Part shown: piece by piece, positions 17,915 through 24,422 of the stretch | Layout: each line of letters starts with the position of its first letter | How positions within the stretch are numbered: the stretch's first letter is position 1 | Assembly (NCBI GenBank): GCA_019416425.1 | Contig: DXXK01000065.1 | Span: 1-38,216, forward strand | Length of the DNA stretch: 38,216 nt | Origin: Bacteroidales bacterium | GTDB lineage: Bacteria; Bacteroidota; Bacteroidia; Bacteroidales; Muribaculaceae | Direction: 5' to 3' | Position numbers and translations under genes: made by a program | The notes under the pieces: model-generated | Told to the model about the DNA's origin: nothing | Seen by the model: only the letters and a program-made list of their open reading frames with translations | Database searches by the model: none

Positions 17915-18991
17915 TCAATAAGGTTGTTGAACTAAACTGATGAAAGGGATGTCAGTCAGTGCCTTGTTCTTCTTCTTTGTGGAGTCATGCCAGGCTTTCC
18001 AATCCCTGATTTTTGCGTAGAAGCCGATATGCTCCTTCCCCGGAATTCCCTGGCAAGCATCGCAGACTTTGGTCTTATCGTCATCGACTTCATCAAACAT
18101 CGCACCAAACTGACCATCACGCCGATTGTTCTTATATCTCCATACGCAAGAGTCAGGAAGAACGTATTTCAAACCGTCCATCTGGAATATATTCCACGAT
18201 ATGATGTATGCAAGCCCTGGAATGCTTTGTTTGGGCATTTCCTTTCCGAACTTGGCACGATAATAGTCGAGAACAGTAAGCATCAGCGCCTCACGTGCAA
18301 GCAGCAGATTATCGCCTTGCCACTCGTAGCCGTAAGTGCATTCGAGGGCGGTCTTTGCCCACTCGATCCACTCTCCGGATGTTTCTGTGTTTTCACTCAA
18401 TACTCTGAGTTTGCGGTCAAGTAATCCTATTCGCATATTCAGGTCCGAAATAGGTTCGCCTGTCACGGCATCATATCTGCTTACGAGATAAGGTGCCTCG
18501 CCGCAAGTGACTTCAAGACGCATGTCGCGGACATAATCCTTCCATGTCTTACCCTTTTCGTTTGAGAACTCGATTTTGCCCTCGGTTGGAATCCATGTAT
18601 GGGAGCCGTTTTCAGTGGTTACTTCTTCGTTGAATACTCCTGAGCGCCCGAACCATGCGTCATCAATCAGGTTGTTCTGTGCGTTGCAGATCCATGACGG
18701 AGTGAATACCTCGGCCTTGTCCTTGACCCGACGTATCTGCTCATCGCGATCTTTCAATGCACGTGGCCGGATTATCAGTCCATGTTCTCCGATTATCTTC
18801 TCAGGTGTGATTTCATCGTCAAACTGATATCCTTCACCGAGATTCACATATGAGTCCGTTGCCCAGATTATATTACGTTTGGACGTATGGTCGATAAGCA
18901 GTTTGCGGAAAGCATCGGGATATGCCTCCCACAACCAAGTCTCGCTTGTATCGACTTTCTGTTCCTCTATTATCTGGTCAACTGTTTCCAT
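17915..18991 (-). CDS. restriction-modification methyltransferase-like subunit (358 aa)
   Basis: Resembles proteins annotated as restriction endonuclease subunit M. Residues about 95-105 (AEVFTPSWI) match the motif X region of N6-adenine methyltransferases (cf. FFTP). LEVTCGEAPYLVSRYD (about 180-195) is placed like motif I. CTYGYEWQGDNLLLAREAL is like the YGxExxxxxxxLAR motif II/III. A catalytic NPPY is absent and occurs instead in the 1559-aa protein encoded 10 bases downstream. The two may assemble one methyltransferase active site, or this subunit may be a non-catalytic remnant. It is the first gene after the WYL regulator. A TAACTTTG element ends only 4 bases before the ATG, so a leaderless or near-leaderless transcript is possible. 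Confidence 0.7.
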   Translation of the reverse strand: METVDQIIEEQKVDTSETWLWEAYPDAFRKLLIDHTSKRNIIWATDSYVNLGEGYQFDDEITPEKIIGEHGLIIRPRALKDRDEQIRRVKDKAEVFTPSWICNAQNNLIDDAWFGRSGVFNEEVTTENGSHTWIPTEGKIEFSNEKGKTWKDYVRDMRLEVTCGEAPYLVSRYDAVTGEPISDLNMRIGLLDRKLRVLSENTETSGEWIEWAKTALECTYGYEWQGDNLLLAREALMLTVLDYYRAKFGKEMPKQSIPGLAYIISWNIFQMDGLKYVLPDSCVWRYKNNRRDGQFGAMFDEVDDDKTKVCDACQGIPGKEHIGFYAKIRDWKAWHDSTKKKNKALTDIPFISLVQQPY

Positions 18992-18995
18992 GATG

Positions 18996-19003
18996 CAAAG
19001 TTA
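18996..19003 (-). promoter_or_regulatory. -7-like element immediately before the methyltransferase subunit gene
   Basis: Read on the minus strand this is TAACTTTG, a perfect TAnnTTTG. No TTTG is found 19-21 bases upstream (the position holds CACA). Its last base is 4 bases from the ATG. A 5-bp inverted repeat (GTTCA / TGAAC, 19013-19029) overlaps the WYL stop codon and the spacer of this promoter, and could be an operator. Confidence 0.4.
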
Positions 19004-19015
19004 ATAAAAATAAGT

Positions 19016-20035
19016 TCATTCTATGTGAACCTGAGCGTAATTTTTCATGGAATTCTCTATTCGGGTCCGGATTTTATGGCGGATGGAGGTTGGGGCGAGG
19101 ACGGTCATGCCGTCGCCGTAGGAGAGGATCAGCTGCTCCAGCTCGTAGTTGGGGCGTACCTCGATCTCGATTTCGAAGCCGTCGGGGCCGGATGCTTTCA
19201 GTTTCTGGCTCTCATGCAGGGGCTTGGTCTGAATGTAGGGGTAGAGCGATGGCGTGACCAGCAGCCTTACCTTTTGCGGCTCCAGTTCCAGGTGCTTGGT
19301 GACTCCGATTATGTCGGAGAAGTAGTCGTCGTTGAAGTCGTGTTCCGTATTCTCGATGTATGAGACGCCTGTAATTGGTTCGATGTTTTCAATTCTGTCG
19401 AATGCTAAGTGCGAGATTGAGTCGAAGCCGTGCTCGCGTCCCAACAGGAACCAGCGGTTGTTGTATTCCTTGATGAAATAGGGATGCAGGATTACCTGCT
19501 TGACTGAGCCTCGCTTGAAACTCTTGTAGCCGATTGCCAGTACGCGTCGGTTGCAGATGGCGGACAGGAGGGTGGCGAAATATTCCTTGCCTTTCAGGTA
19601 TCGGCATTCGTCGAAGCCCACTACCTGTCGGCCGTCCATGTCGATGTTCAGGGAGAGGCGGAACCGTTCGATGAACGAGTGCATCCATTCCATCTGCGGT
19701 GTGCCTTCGAACTGGGACAGTATCGCCATGCATTGCGACAGCTGGGCAAGTTCATCGTCGTTGAACGGTAGCTTGAATATGGATGAATCTGGTTTATCGT
19801 AGGAATAGGTCACGTTGCGGCCTGACCGATTTGTCTGGATGGTGATGTCTGGGTATGTCGTGCCGATATGGTCCAGGTCCTGACGTATGGTGTTGAGTGA
19901 CGATACCGCCGGGAATCCCTGGAGTTCCAGTTCTCTGTTAACTTCGTTCATAAGTCCGGAGGTGGAATAGCCGCCTTTCCGCAGGCAGCGGTCCAGGACT
20001 TTATAGCGTATGTCGGAACTTTTGGTATTAGGCAT
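19016..20035 (-). CDS. WYL-domain transcriptional regulator
   Basis: The N-terminus is a winged helix-turn-helix (about residues 1-65, DIRYKVLDRCL ... SSLNTIRQDLDHIG). A WYL ligand-sensing domain follows (about 150-225: RRVLAIGYKSFKRG, LHPYFIKEYNNRWFLLGRE), then a C-terminal WCX-like region (about 255-325). WYL proteins such as BrxR and CapW repress phage-defence operons and sense nucleic-acid or nucleotide signals. This one heads a minus-strand island of defence-type genes, 24 bases before the first of them, so it is the likely island regulator. Its own promoter is a full Bacteroidetes consensus (20056-20087), and that promoter region is closely repeated upstream of the DUF1016 nuclease gene. 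Confidence 0.9.
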   Translation of the reverse strand: MPNTKSSDIRYKVLDRCLRKGGYSTSGLMNEVNRELELQGFPAVSSLNTIRQDLDHIGTTYPDITIQTNRSGRNVTYSYDKPDSSIFKLPFNDDELAQLSQCMAILSQFEGTPQMEWMHSFIERFRLSLNIDMDGRQVVGFDECRYLKGKEYFATLLSAICNRRVLAIGYKSFKRGSVKQVILHPYFIKEYNNRWFLLGREHGFDSISHLAFDRIENIEPITGVSYIENTEHDFNDDYFSDIIGVTKHLELEPQKVRLLVTPSLYPYIQTKPLHESQKLKASGPDGFEIEIEVRPNYELEQLILSYGDGMTVLAPTSIRHKIRTRIENSMKNYAQVHIE

Positions 20036-20055
20036 GGTTTGTTACGTTGTTTTCA

Positions 20056-20087
20056 CAAAGGTAAGACTTTTTCGCGAATGGTGCAAA
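20056..20087 (-). promoter_or_regulatory. promoter of the WYL regulator gene
   Basis: On the minus strand TTTG (20084-20087) is followed after 20 bases by TACCTTTG (20056-20063), a full Bacteroidetes promoter. The predicted start is near 20049, giving a short leader before the ATG at 20035. About 50 bp from 20056 upstream is closely similar to 22160-22207 in front of the DUF1016 gene. Confidence 0.75.
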
Positions 20088-20107
20088 TAGGGTGAGCGTA
20101 TCAGTGC

Positions 20108-20115
20108 TAATTTTG
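20108..20115 (+). promoter_or_regulatory. possible -7 element of the lipoprotein gene
   Basis: TAATTTTG matches TAnnTTTG and lies 34 bases before the ATG at 20150. No TTTG is present at -33, so it is a weak or factor-dependent candidate. It is divergent from the WYL promoter. Confidence 0.4.
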
Positions 20116-20149
20116 CAGTACGAGGATCAAATCCCCCTCGTTAAGGTAT

Positions 20150-20899
20150 ATGAAGAAAGTATTTTCGTTGATGTTGCTGTTCGCAACAATGCTGCTGCTC
20201 CTGCCGGGCTGCTCCAAGGATGAACCTGACAAGTCAAAATTGTCACAGCAGCTCTATTCTATGTATCCAGAAGAAACTCAGGACATACAGGGAACCAATC
20301 TGTCCGATGTGATTTGGGATTCGAACAATGAGTTTGCGGCAACAGTCCAGAACAATGTCATCACCGGTAGGTATGTTGGAAACGCGATTGTGAGATCCAC
20401 TACCGGTAACCTGGTGTTCTCAGTCAATGTAAGCCCTAAGTACCACACCTACACAGAGCCGTCGCTGGAGTGGGGAGCGTCGAAATCAGAGATAAGGAAG
20501 ATATATGGCGCTCCGGATAGCGAGAAAGACAACGCGCTGTTCTATAAGACGACAAATACCGATGCGCCCATCATGATCTTCATGTTTAAGAATGACGGGA
20601 TGTATACGTGTGGTGTGCTTTGCAAATATTCGATTGCATCTCAGTTAGGAAATTTTCTTGCAGAGAGATATGTTCCGGTAGATGTAGATTACAGCAACTA
20701 TACAGCCACGATGCTGCATTGTTATGGTAAAATAAGCGAGCCTCAGGTAGATTATGGCGTAGCCATGCAGGTTAGTTCCTCAGTCGGTGGGATATTGGTA
20801 GCCTATACCCGTGTCAACGGTACGAATTCGACGAGGGGTGTTGATATCGATTATGACGGTGCCATCAAATCGCTTGAAAATGCAATGAACCAACTCTGA
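20150..20899 (+). CDS. exported lipoprotein with a BIG2-like Ig domain
   Basis: The N-terminus is a lipoprotein signal: MKK, a hydrophobic run, then LLPGC with Cys21 as the acylation site, followed by acidic residues (SKDEPD). Residues about 40-95 (VIWDSNNEFAATVQNNVITG, VGNAIVRS) look like a bacterial Ig-like (BIG2) domain. The remaining 150 residues form an uncharacterised mixed alpha/beta region. It should be anchored in the outer membrane or inner-membrane periplasmic face. It is transcribed away from the WYL gene. It lies between two defence-type genes, but nothing in it suggests a defence role. An AAGG precedes the ATG by a few bases. Confidence 0.8.
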   Translation: MKKVFSLMLLFATMLLLLPGCSKDEPDKSKLSQQLYSMYPEETQDIQGTNLSDVIWDSNNEFAATVQNNVITGRYVGNAIVRSTTGNLVFSVNVSPKYHTYTEPSLEWGASKSEIRKIYGAPDSEKDNALFYKTTNTDAPIMIFMFKNDGMYTCGVLCKYSIASQLGNFLAERYVPVDVDYSNYTATMLHCYGKISEPQVDYGVAMQVSSSVGGILVAYTRVNGTNSTRGVDIDYDGAIKSLENAMNQL

Positions 20900-20914
20900 A
20901 ATATCAATTGTGCG

Positions 20915-20951
20915 AGGCACGGAGTGGAAATTGTAGCGTCACTCCGTGCCT
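20915..20951. terminator. hairpin between convergent genes
   Basis: A perfect 12-bp stem (20915-20926 with 20940-20951) and a 13-base loop follow the lipoprotein stop by about 15 bases and precede the 3' end of the convergent DUF1016 gene. There is no T run on either side, so it may be a bidirectional transcript-end hairpin rather than a classical intrinsic terminator. Confidence 0.5.
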
Positions 20952-20991
20952 GTGCAAAATGCTGGACAACTTCGCAGTTGTGGCCCTATCT

Positions 20992-21005
20992 GACCGCGAC
21001 TGCGG
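20992..21005 (+). repeat. 14-mer flanking the DUF1016 gene (downstream copy)
   Basis: GACCGCGACTGCGG occurs here and again at 22237-22250 in the same orientation, on the two sides of the DUF1016 gene. At this copy flanking bases form a 6-bp stem (20990-20995 with 21010-21015) that overlaps the gene's stop codon. Confidence 0.7.
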
Positions 21006-21011
21006 AAGTGG

Positions 21012-22115
21012 TCAGTCTGCGTGGTAGGTTTCGATGATGCGCTGCAGTTCCTCTTCTGTCGGCAGGAATTTGGCAAGTTTGTATTCCGCCACGCCCAATG
21101 GTTGCGACATGCCTCGGAAGGACCATTCCACCACGGTATTGTCTTTCGACTTGCAGATGAGCAGTCCGATTGTCGGATTGTCGTCGTCCTGGCGCATCAG
21201 CTCGTCAACCGCCGAGACATAGAAATTCAGTTTCCCGGCAAATTCAGGAATAAACGGCACTACCTTTAACTCGCACACAATATAGGCTTTAAGCCGAGTA
21301 TGGTAAAATATCATGTCGGGGACGAAGGTCTGGCCGCCAGGCATTTTCAGCTCCATCTGACGGCCGACATATGCGAAGCCTTGGCCGAGTTCCAACAGGA
21401 AGCGCGTAATATCGCCCGCAAGTATATCCTCAAGCTGTTGCTCGGAGGTGATTTTCTTGTCGACAAATCCGAAGTCGTAGGGACTTTTCAGGATTGCCTT
21501 GGCAAGGCCGCTGTAGGGGGCCGGAAGTTTCTCGTCGAAGTTGGTTATGGCTTTTCCTTGCTTGCTGTAGAGGTCATCTTCCATTTTCGCCGCCAGTTCC
21601 GGGCGGCTCCATCCATTTTCAATTGTTTTCGTTATATAAAACAAAGCTTCGGCAACGCTTTTGCTGCGGGTGAAAATATCAATATGTTGACCCCATGCGA
21701 CAGAACCGAATTCAACCGGCATTTCGTCACCAGCTTGGTGACGATTTGAACTGTTGAAATCGTCAACGACTCGTTGACGATTTATATCGTCTTGATTATA
21801 AAATTCATACCAGCGTTTTGTATACTTGATATTGGTTGCTGAGAATCCTGTCTGATTGGGGAATTCGGCTTTGAGGTCGAGACTGAGACAGTCGAAGAAG
21901 GCACTGCCGTATCTGGCGTGAGCGTATAGTTGTGATATCTCACGTCCCATCGCCCAATAGAATTCGAGCATTTCGGTATTGACCTTGACCGCAGCCTTAA
22001 TCTGCGAGCGGCGAAAGCGCTCCTTCAGCCGCCCAAGCAGCTGCGCATATTCCTTGCCGCTGACAATGCTGTCGCGTTTCACAAATGCCGGTTTATTAGA
22101 TCTGTCTTGTTCCAT
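21012..22115 (-). CDS. DUF1016 / YhcG-type PD-(D/E)XK nuclease
   Basis: The N-terminal DUF1016_N domain is clear (about 20-165: MLEFYWAMGREISQ, LSLDLKAEFP, GFSATNIKYTKRWYEFY, SVAWGQHIDIF). The C-terminal YhcG nuclease-like domain spans about 200-350, with VPDMIFYH and CELKVVPFIPEFAGKLNFY giving the D...ExK catalytic pattern. The length of 367 aa is normal for the family. Members are frequent beside restriction and defence genes and are presumed DNA nucleases. The hypervariable loop between the two halves (about residues 108-133) is encoded by two adjacent palindromes. The promoter region (22160 on) is a near copy of the WYL promoter region, suggesting shared control. Confidence 0.9.
   Translation of the reverse strand: MEQDRSNKPAFVKRDSIVSGKEYAQLLGRLKERFRRSQIKAAVKVNTEMLEFYWAMGREISQLYAHARYGSAFFDCLSLDLKAEFPNQTGFSATNIKYTKRWYEFYNQDDINRQRVVDDFNSSNRHQAGDEMPVEFGSVAWGQHIDIFTRSKSVAEALFYITKTIENGWSRPELAAKMEDDLYSKQGKAITNFDEKLPAPYSGLAKAILKSPYDFGFVDKKITSEQQLEDILAGDITRFLLELGQGFAYVGRQMELKMPGGQTFVPDMIFYHTRLKAYIVCELKVVPFIPEFAGKLNFYVSAVDELMRQDDDNPTIGLLICKSKDNTVVEWSFRGMSQPLGVAEYKLAKFLPTEEELQRIIETYHAD
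21724..21783 (-). repeat. two tandem palindromes inside the DUF1016 gene
   Basis: 21724-21744 is a perfect 9-bp-stem palindrome with loop GCT. 21757-21783 is a perfect 12-bp-stem palindrome with loop ACT. The two 23-base cores (21725-21747, 21761-21783) are spaced 36 bases apart, in frame. They share 18 of 23 positions, and stem differences are paired (C-G versus A-T, A-T versus G-C), so the fold is kept although the sequence changes. They encode the loop around VVDDFNSSNRHQAGDE. Confidence 0.9.
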
Positions 22116-22159
22116 AATCGTAAGGGTGCCTTGGTTTTCTGTCAGAATACATAATGATG

Positions 22160-22191
22160 CAAAGTTAAGACTTTTTCGTTAATAGTGCAAA
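22160..22191 (-). promoter_or_regulatory. promoter of the DUF1016 gene
   Basis: On the minus strand TTTG (22188-22191), 20 bases, then TAACTTTG (22160-22167): a full Bacteroidetes promoter about 45 bases before the ATG at 22115. The stretch 22160-22207 aligns with 20056-20105 at the WYL gene with few mismatches, including the spacer and about 15 bases upstream of -33. Confidence 0.75.
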
Positions 22192-22460
22192 TCGGGAGAA
22201 CGTCAGTGCAGCGTATTGCTATTGCCGACATTGCGCGACCGCGACTGCGGTCGTGTCATAGGCTACGTCATTGTAGTTAGGGTGTAATTCATAAGGCATT
22301 TTGTCCGTTTCTATGCGCGGCTCGGAGAGCCCACGCTACTACAGACGGCCCGGAGCGTCGTGTGATGTTGATTCGAATGCCGGGTGTAGCTTCAAAGCAG
22401 GGGAATCGCTGATTCCAGTAAAAATCAATTCCGGTTACAATGAATATAAAGATTTTTAGT
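22192..22460. other. intergenic region with a small hairpin and the second 14-mer copy
   Basis: The 440-base gap between the DUF1016 and DUF3791 genes holds no convincing reading frame. It contains the second copy of GACCGCGACTGCGG (22237-22250), here within a perfect 7-bp hairpin (22236-22242 with 22247-22253). It also contains a GC-rich stretch with a 5-bp hairpin (GGCTC GGA GAGCC) near 22319. Nothing else is recognised. Confidence 0.5.
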
Positions 22461-22468
22461 TAACTTTG
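22461..22468 (+). promoter_or_regulatory. -7 element upstream of the DUF3791 gene
   Basis: TAACTTTG is a perfect -7 match. The -33 region (about 22437) lacks TTTG. The predicted leader to the ATG at 22556 is about 80 bases. Confidence 0.45.
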
Positions 22469-22555
22469 CGATGGAATCTGTTTATCGGATGGGAAATTCG
22501 CTCCATTCTGACAAGTGGATTCTTATTACAATCTCGCACAAATCAGTAGTTTGAT

Positions 22556-22810
22556 ATGGGAAAATACATGGAACCATCGAAAGATGAAATCGTTATGGCA
22601 TTTGTAGCGTCATGCATAGAATCTGTTGCCGATAAAATGAATCTCGGTTATCGAGAGATCTTTGAACGGATGGATAAGGTGGGCATGATTGACTCCTACA
22701 TATATCCATGTTATGAACAACTGCATACTGAAAGTCGTGAGAATCTGACGTTGAGCCTTATAGATACCCTAAACCGCTGGGAAAAAGATAAGAATAACAA
22801 TCATGGATAA
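22556..22810 (+). CDS. DUF3791 domain protein
   Basis: An 84-aa protein with the DUF3791 layout: an N-terminal helix (IVMAFVASCIESVADKMNLG), a central EIFERMDKVGMIDSYIYPCYEQLHTES, and a C-terminal helix ending in charged residues. In Bacteroidales and Firmicutes these small proteins are encoded next to DUF3990, a family with an ADP-ribosyltransferase-like fold. They are plausible antitoxin or partner proteins. The stop overlaps the start of the DUF3990 remnant (ATGGATAA), showing the original coupling. A later start (MEPSKDE, residue 5) is possible. Confidence 0.75.
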   Translation: MGKYMEPSKDEIVMAFVASCIESVADKMNLGYREIFERMDKVGMIDSYIYPCYEQLHTESRENLTLSLIDTLNRWEKDKNNNHG

Positions 22811-22859
22811 GATAGAAGTTTATCACGCCGGTACTGACAGAATCGTTACACCCGATTGA
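22803..22859 (+). pseudogene. remnant of a DUF3990 gene (18 codons)
   Basis: The frame MDKIEVYHAGTDRIVTPD stops at TGA. This matches the usual start of DUF3990 proteins (MDKI-VYHG-T--IV--P), which normally run to about 150-200 residues. The next gene begins 30 bases on, so nearly all of the presumed enzyme has been lost by deletion. The remaining start is still coupled to the DUF3791 gene. Confidence 0.65.
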
Positions 22860-22889
22860 AATTCACTGACTGCATAAATATTCCGACAG

Positions 22890-23135
22890 ATGGACTATTA
22901 TAACAAATCACTTAAAGACATACTAAGATGGGGCCGCATAGGTGCGATAACATGCATTATTGCCGAATCGCTGTCCATAACTCCATTGCAGGCATTGAAG
23001 GATTTCTACCGTAGCGAGACATGCGAGAGGTTTCAGAATTCTTCAACCGGCCTATACCTGTACGGTGACCGTTACATCGCTGATTCATATCTACAGGAAA
23101 TTAACCACGACTCTCAGCATCCCCTTCCCGTTTAA
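22890..23135 (+). CDS. small protein of the DUF3791/DUF3990 module
   Basis: 81 aa, no signal peptide. The pattern ITPLQALKDFYRSETCERFQ ... TGLYLYGDRYIADSYLQEI is familiar from small proteins encoded just after DUF3990 genes in Bacteroidales, the third gene of that module. Together with the DUF3791 gene it flanks the DUF3990 remnant, so two partner genes survive without the central gene. The final residues (NHDSQHPLPV) may be frayed. Function unknown; probably an accessory or antitoxin-like protein. Confidence 0.65.
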   Translation: MDYYNKSLKDILRWGRIGAITCIIAESLSITPLQALKDFYRSETCERFQNSSTGLYLYGDRYIADSYLQEINHDSQHPLPV

Positions 23136-23171
23136 AACCGGACCATAGAGAAGGAACGATTTCCAAATGAT

Positions 23172-24422
23172 ATGATCGGACTGGCGGACTGCAATAATTT
23201 CTTCGTGAGCTGCGAACGGACGTTGAACCGGGAGCTGGAGGGCCGCGCCGTCGTTGTGCTGAGCAACAACGACGGGTGCGTCGTGGCGCGCAGCAACGAG
23301 GCCAAGCGCCTGGGCATCCGTATGGGTCAGCCTGCCTTCCAGATCAGGAATCTGATGGAGACCGGGCAAGTAATAGCACTTTCGGGCAATCATCTGCTGT
23401 ATCGCGCCATCTCCCTGCGCGTCCACGACATCCTGCGCCGCTATGCTCCGGCCACGCTGGACTACTCGGTCGATGAGTCGTTCCTGCTGATGGACGGCAT
23501 ACCGACACGCGAGCTGCCGGTGATAGGCGAGGCCATCTGGCGCGCCTGCTGGGACGAGGAGCACATACCGGTCACCGTGGGTTTCGCGCCGAGCAAGACC
23601 CTGGCCAAGATCGCCACGGAGGTGGGCAAGAAGAACGCCCGCCGTGTGGTGGTGCTGGAGCGGGAGGAGGACTGGATGGAGATCTGCGACCGGCTGTCCA
23701 TCGGCGAGATGTGGGGGATAGGGCGCCGTCTGGCCAAGCGGCTCTACGGCTGCGGCGTGTACACCATCGGCGACTTCGCGCGCCGTCCCGTGACGTGGAT
23801 CCGCGGCACGCTCGGCGTGACGGGCGAGCGCTCGTGGCGCGAGCTGCACGGCGAGGACTGCATCCAGCTGGACTTCAAGCAGCGCAAGCTGCAGGACAGC
23901 ATCAGCGAGAGCCGAACATACCCCATGGATGTGGATGACTTCGACTACCTGCGGGCGCGCATAGCCATCTACTGCGCCCATGTGTCCAGGACCCTGCGCG
24001 CACAGGGGGGCCAGTGCGCAAGCATGACCGTATTCCTGCAGACCAACCGTTTCCATCTGGAACAGGGCTTCCAGAGTCCGTCGGCCAGCTGCACCTTCGA
24101 GCCTCCGACGGCCGACACCGTCATGATCACCAACGCCGGTGTGGCGCTGCTGGAGCATATCTTCACGCCGGGGATAGCCTACAAACGGGCCGGAGTAGTA
24201 CTGAAAGACCTGACGCCCGCGCGCGAGATAGCGCCCTCGCTGTTCGACGAGGACAACGTGCAATTGGAAGTCATGCAGAGGTCGCGGCGGCTGATGCGCA
24301 TCCTCGACTCCATCAACGCCGGTCCCGGCGCCCACATGGTGAAATTAGCGTCCCAGATCACCAACGGCCATCCGGGGCATAACGACGGCTACAGCTCGTC
24401 GTTCGGCGCTCCGACTACGTGA
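23172..24422 (+). CDS. umuC: Y-family DNA polymerase (UmuC-like)
   Basis: A translesion polymerase. The palm starts with MIGLADCNNFFVSCER (first catalytic Asp). YSVDESFL gives the catalytic Asp-Glu pair (about residue 103). PVTVGFAPSKTLAKIATEVGK is the thumb/DNA-binding segment, followed by an HhH-like region (MWGIGRRLAKRL). The C-terminus (about 375-416, LASQITNGHPGHNDGYSSSFG) is a DUF4113-like tail. The length of 416 aa is normal for UmuC. No umuD gene lies directly upstream, where the DUF3791 module sits, so UmuD must be elsewhere if it is used. The 3' end overlaps the convergent recQ gene by 8 bases. The DNA is markedly more GC-rich than the island to the left. Confidence 0.95.
   Translation: MIGLADCNNFFVSCERTLNRELEGRAVVVLSNNDGCVVARSNEAKRLGIRMGQPAFQIRNLMETGQVIALSGNHLLYRAISLRVHDILRRYAPATLDYSVDESFLLMDGIPTRELPVIGEAIWRACWDEEHIPVTVGFAPSKTLAKIATEVGKKNARRVVVLEREEDWMEICDRLSIGEMWGIGRRLAKRLYGCGVYTIGDFARRPVTWIRGTLGVTGERSWRELHGEDCIQLDFKQRKLQDSISESRTYPMDVDDFDYLRARIAIYCAHVSRTLRAQGGQCASMTVFLQTNRFHLEQGFQSPSASCTFEPPTADTVMITNAGVALLEHIFTPGIAYKRAGVVLKDLTPAREIAPSLFDEDNVQLEVMQRSRRLMRILDSINAGPGAHMVKLASQITNGHPGHNDGYSSSFGAPTT

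Noticed and set aside
22254..22460. tRNA or attachment site beside the accessory genes
   Set aside because: No cloverleaf, no integrase and no flanking direct repeat of the kind made by integration were found.
23091..24335. 414-codon frame antisense to umuC
   Set aside because: It is the mirror of a GC-rich, well-recognised UmuC gene; the product is low-complexity His/Arg/Ala-rich with no domain.
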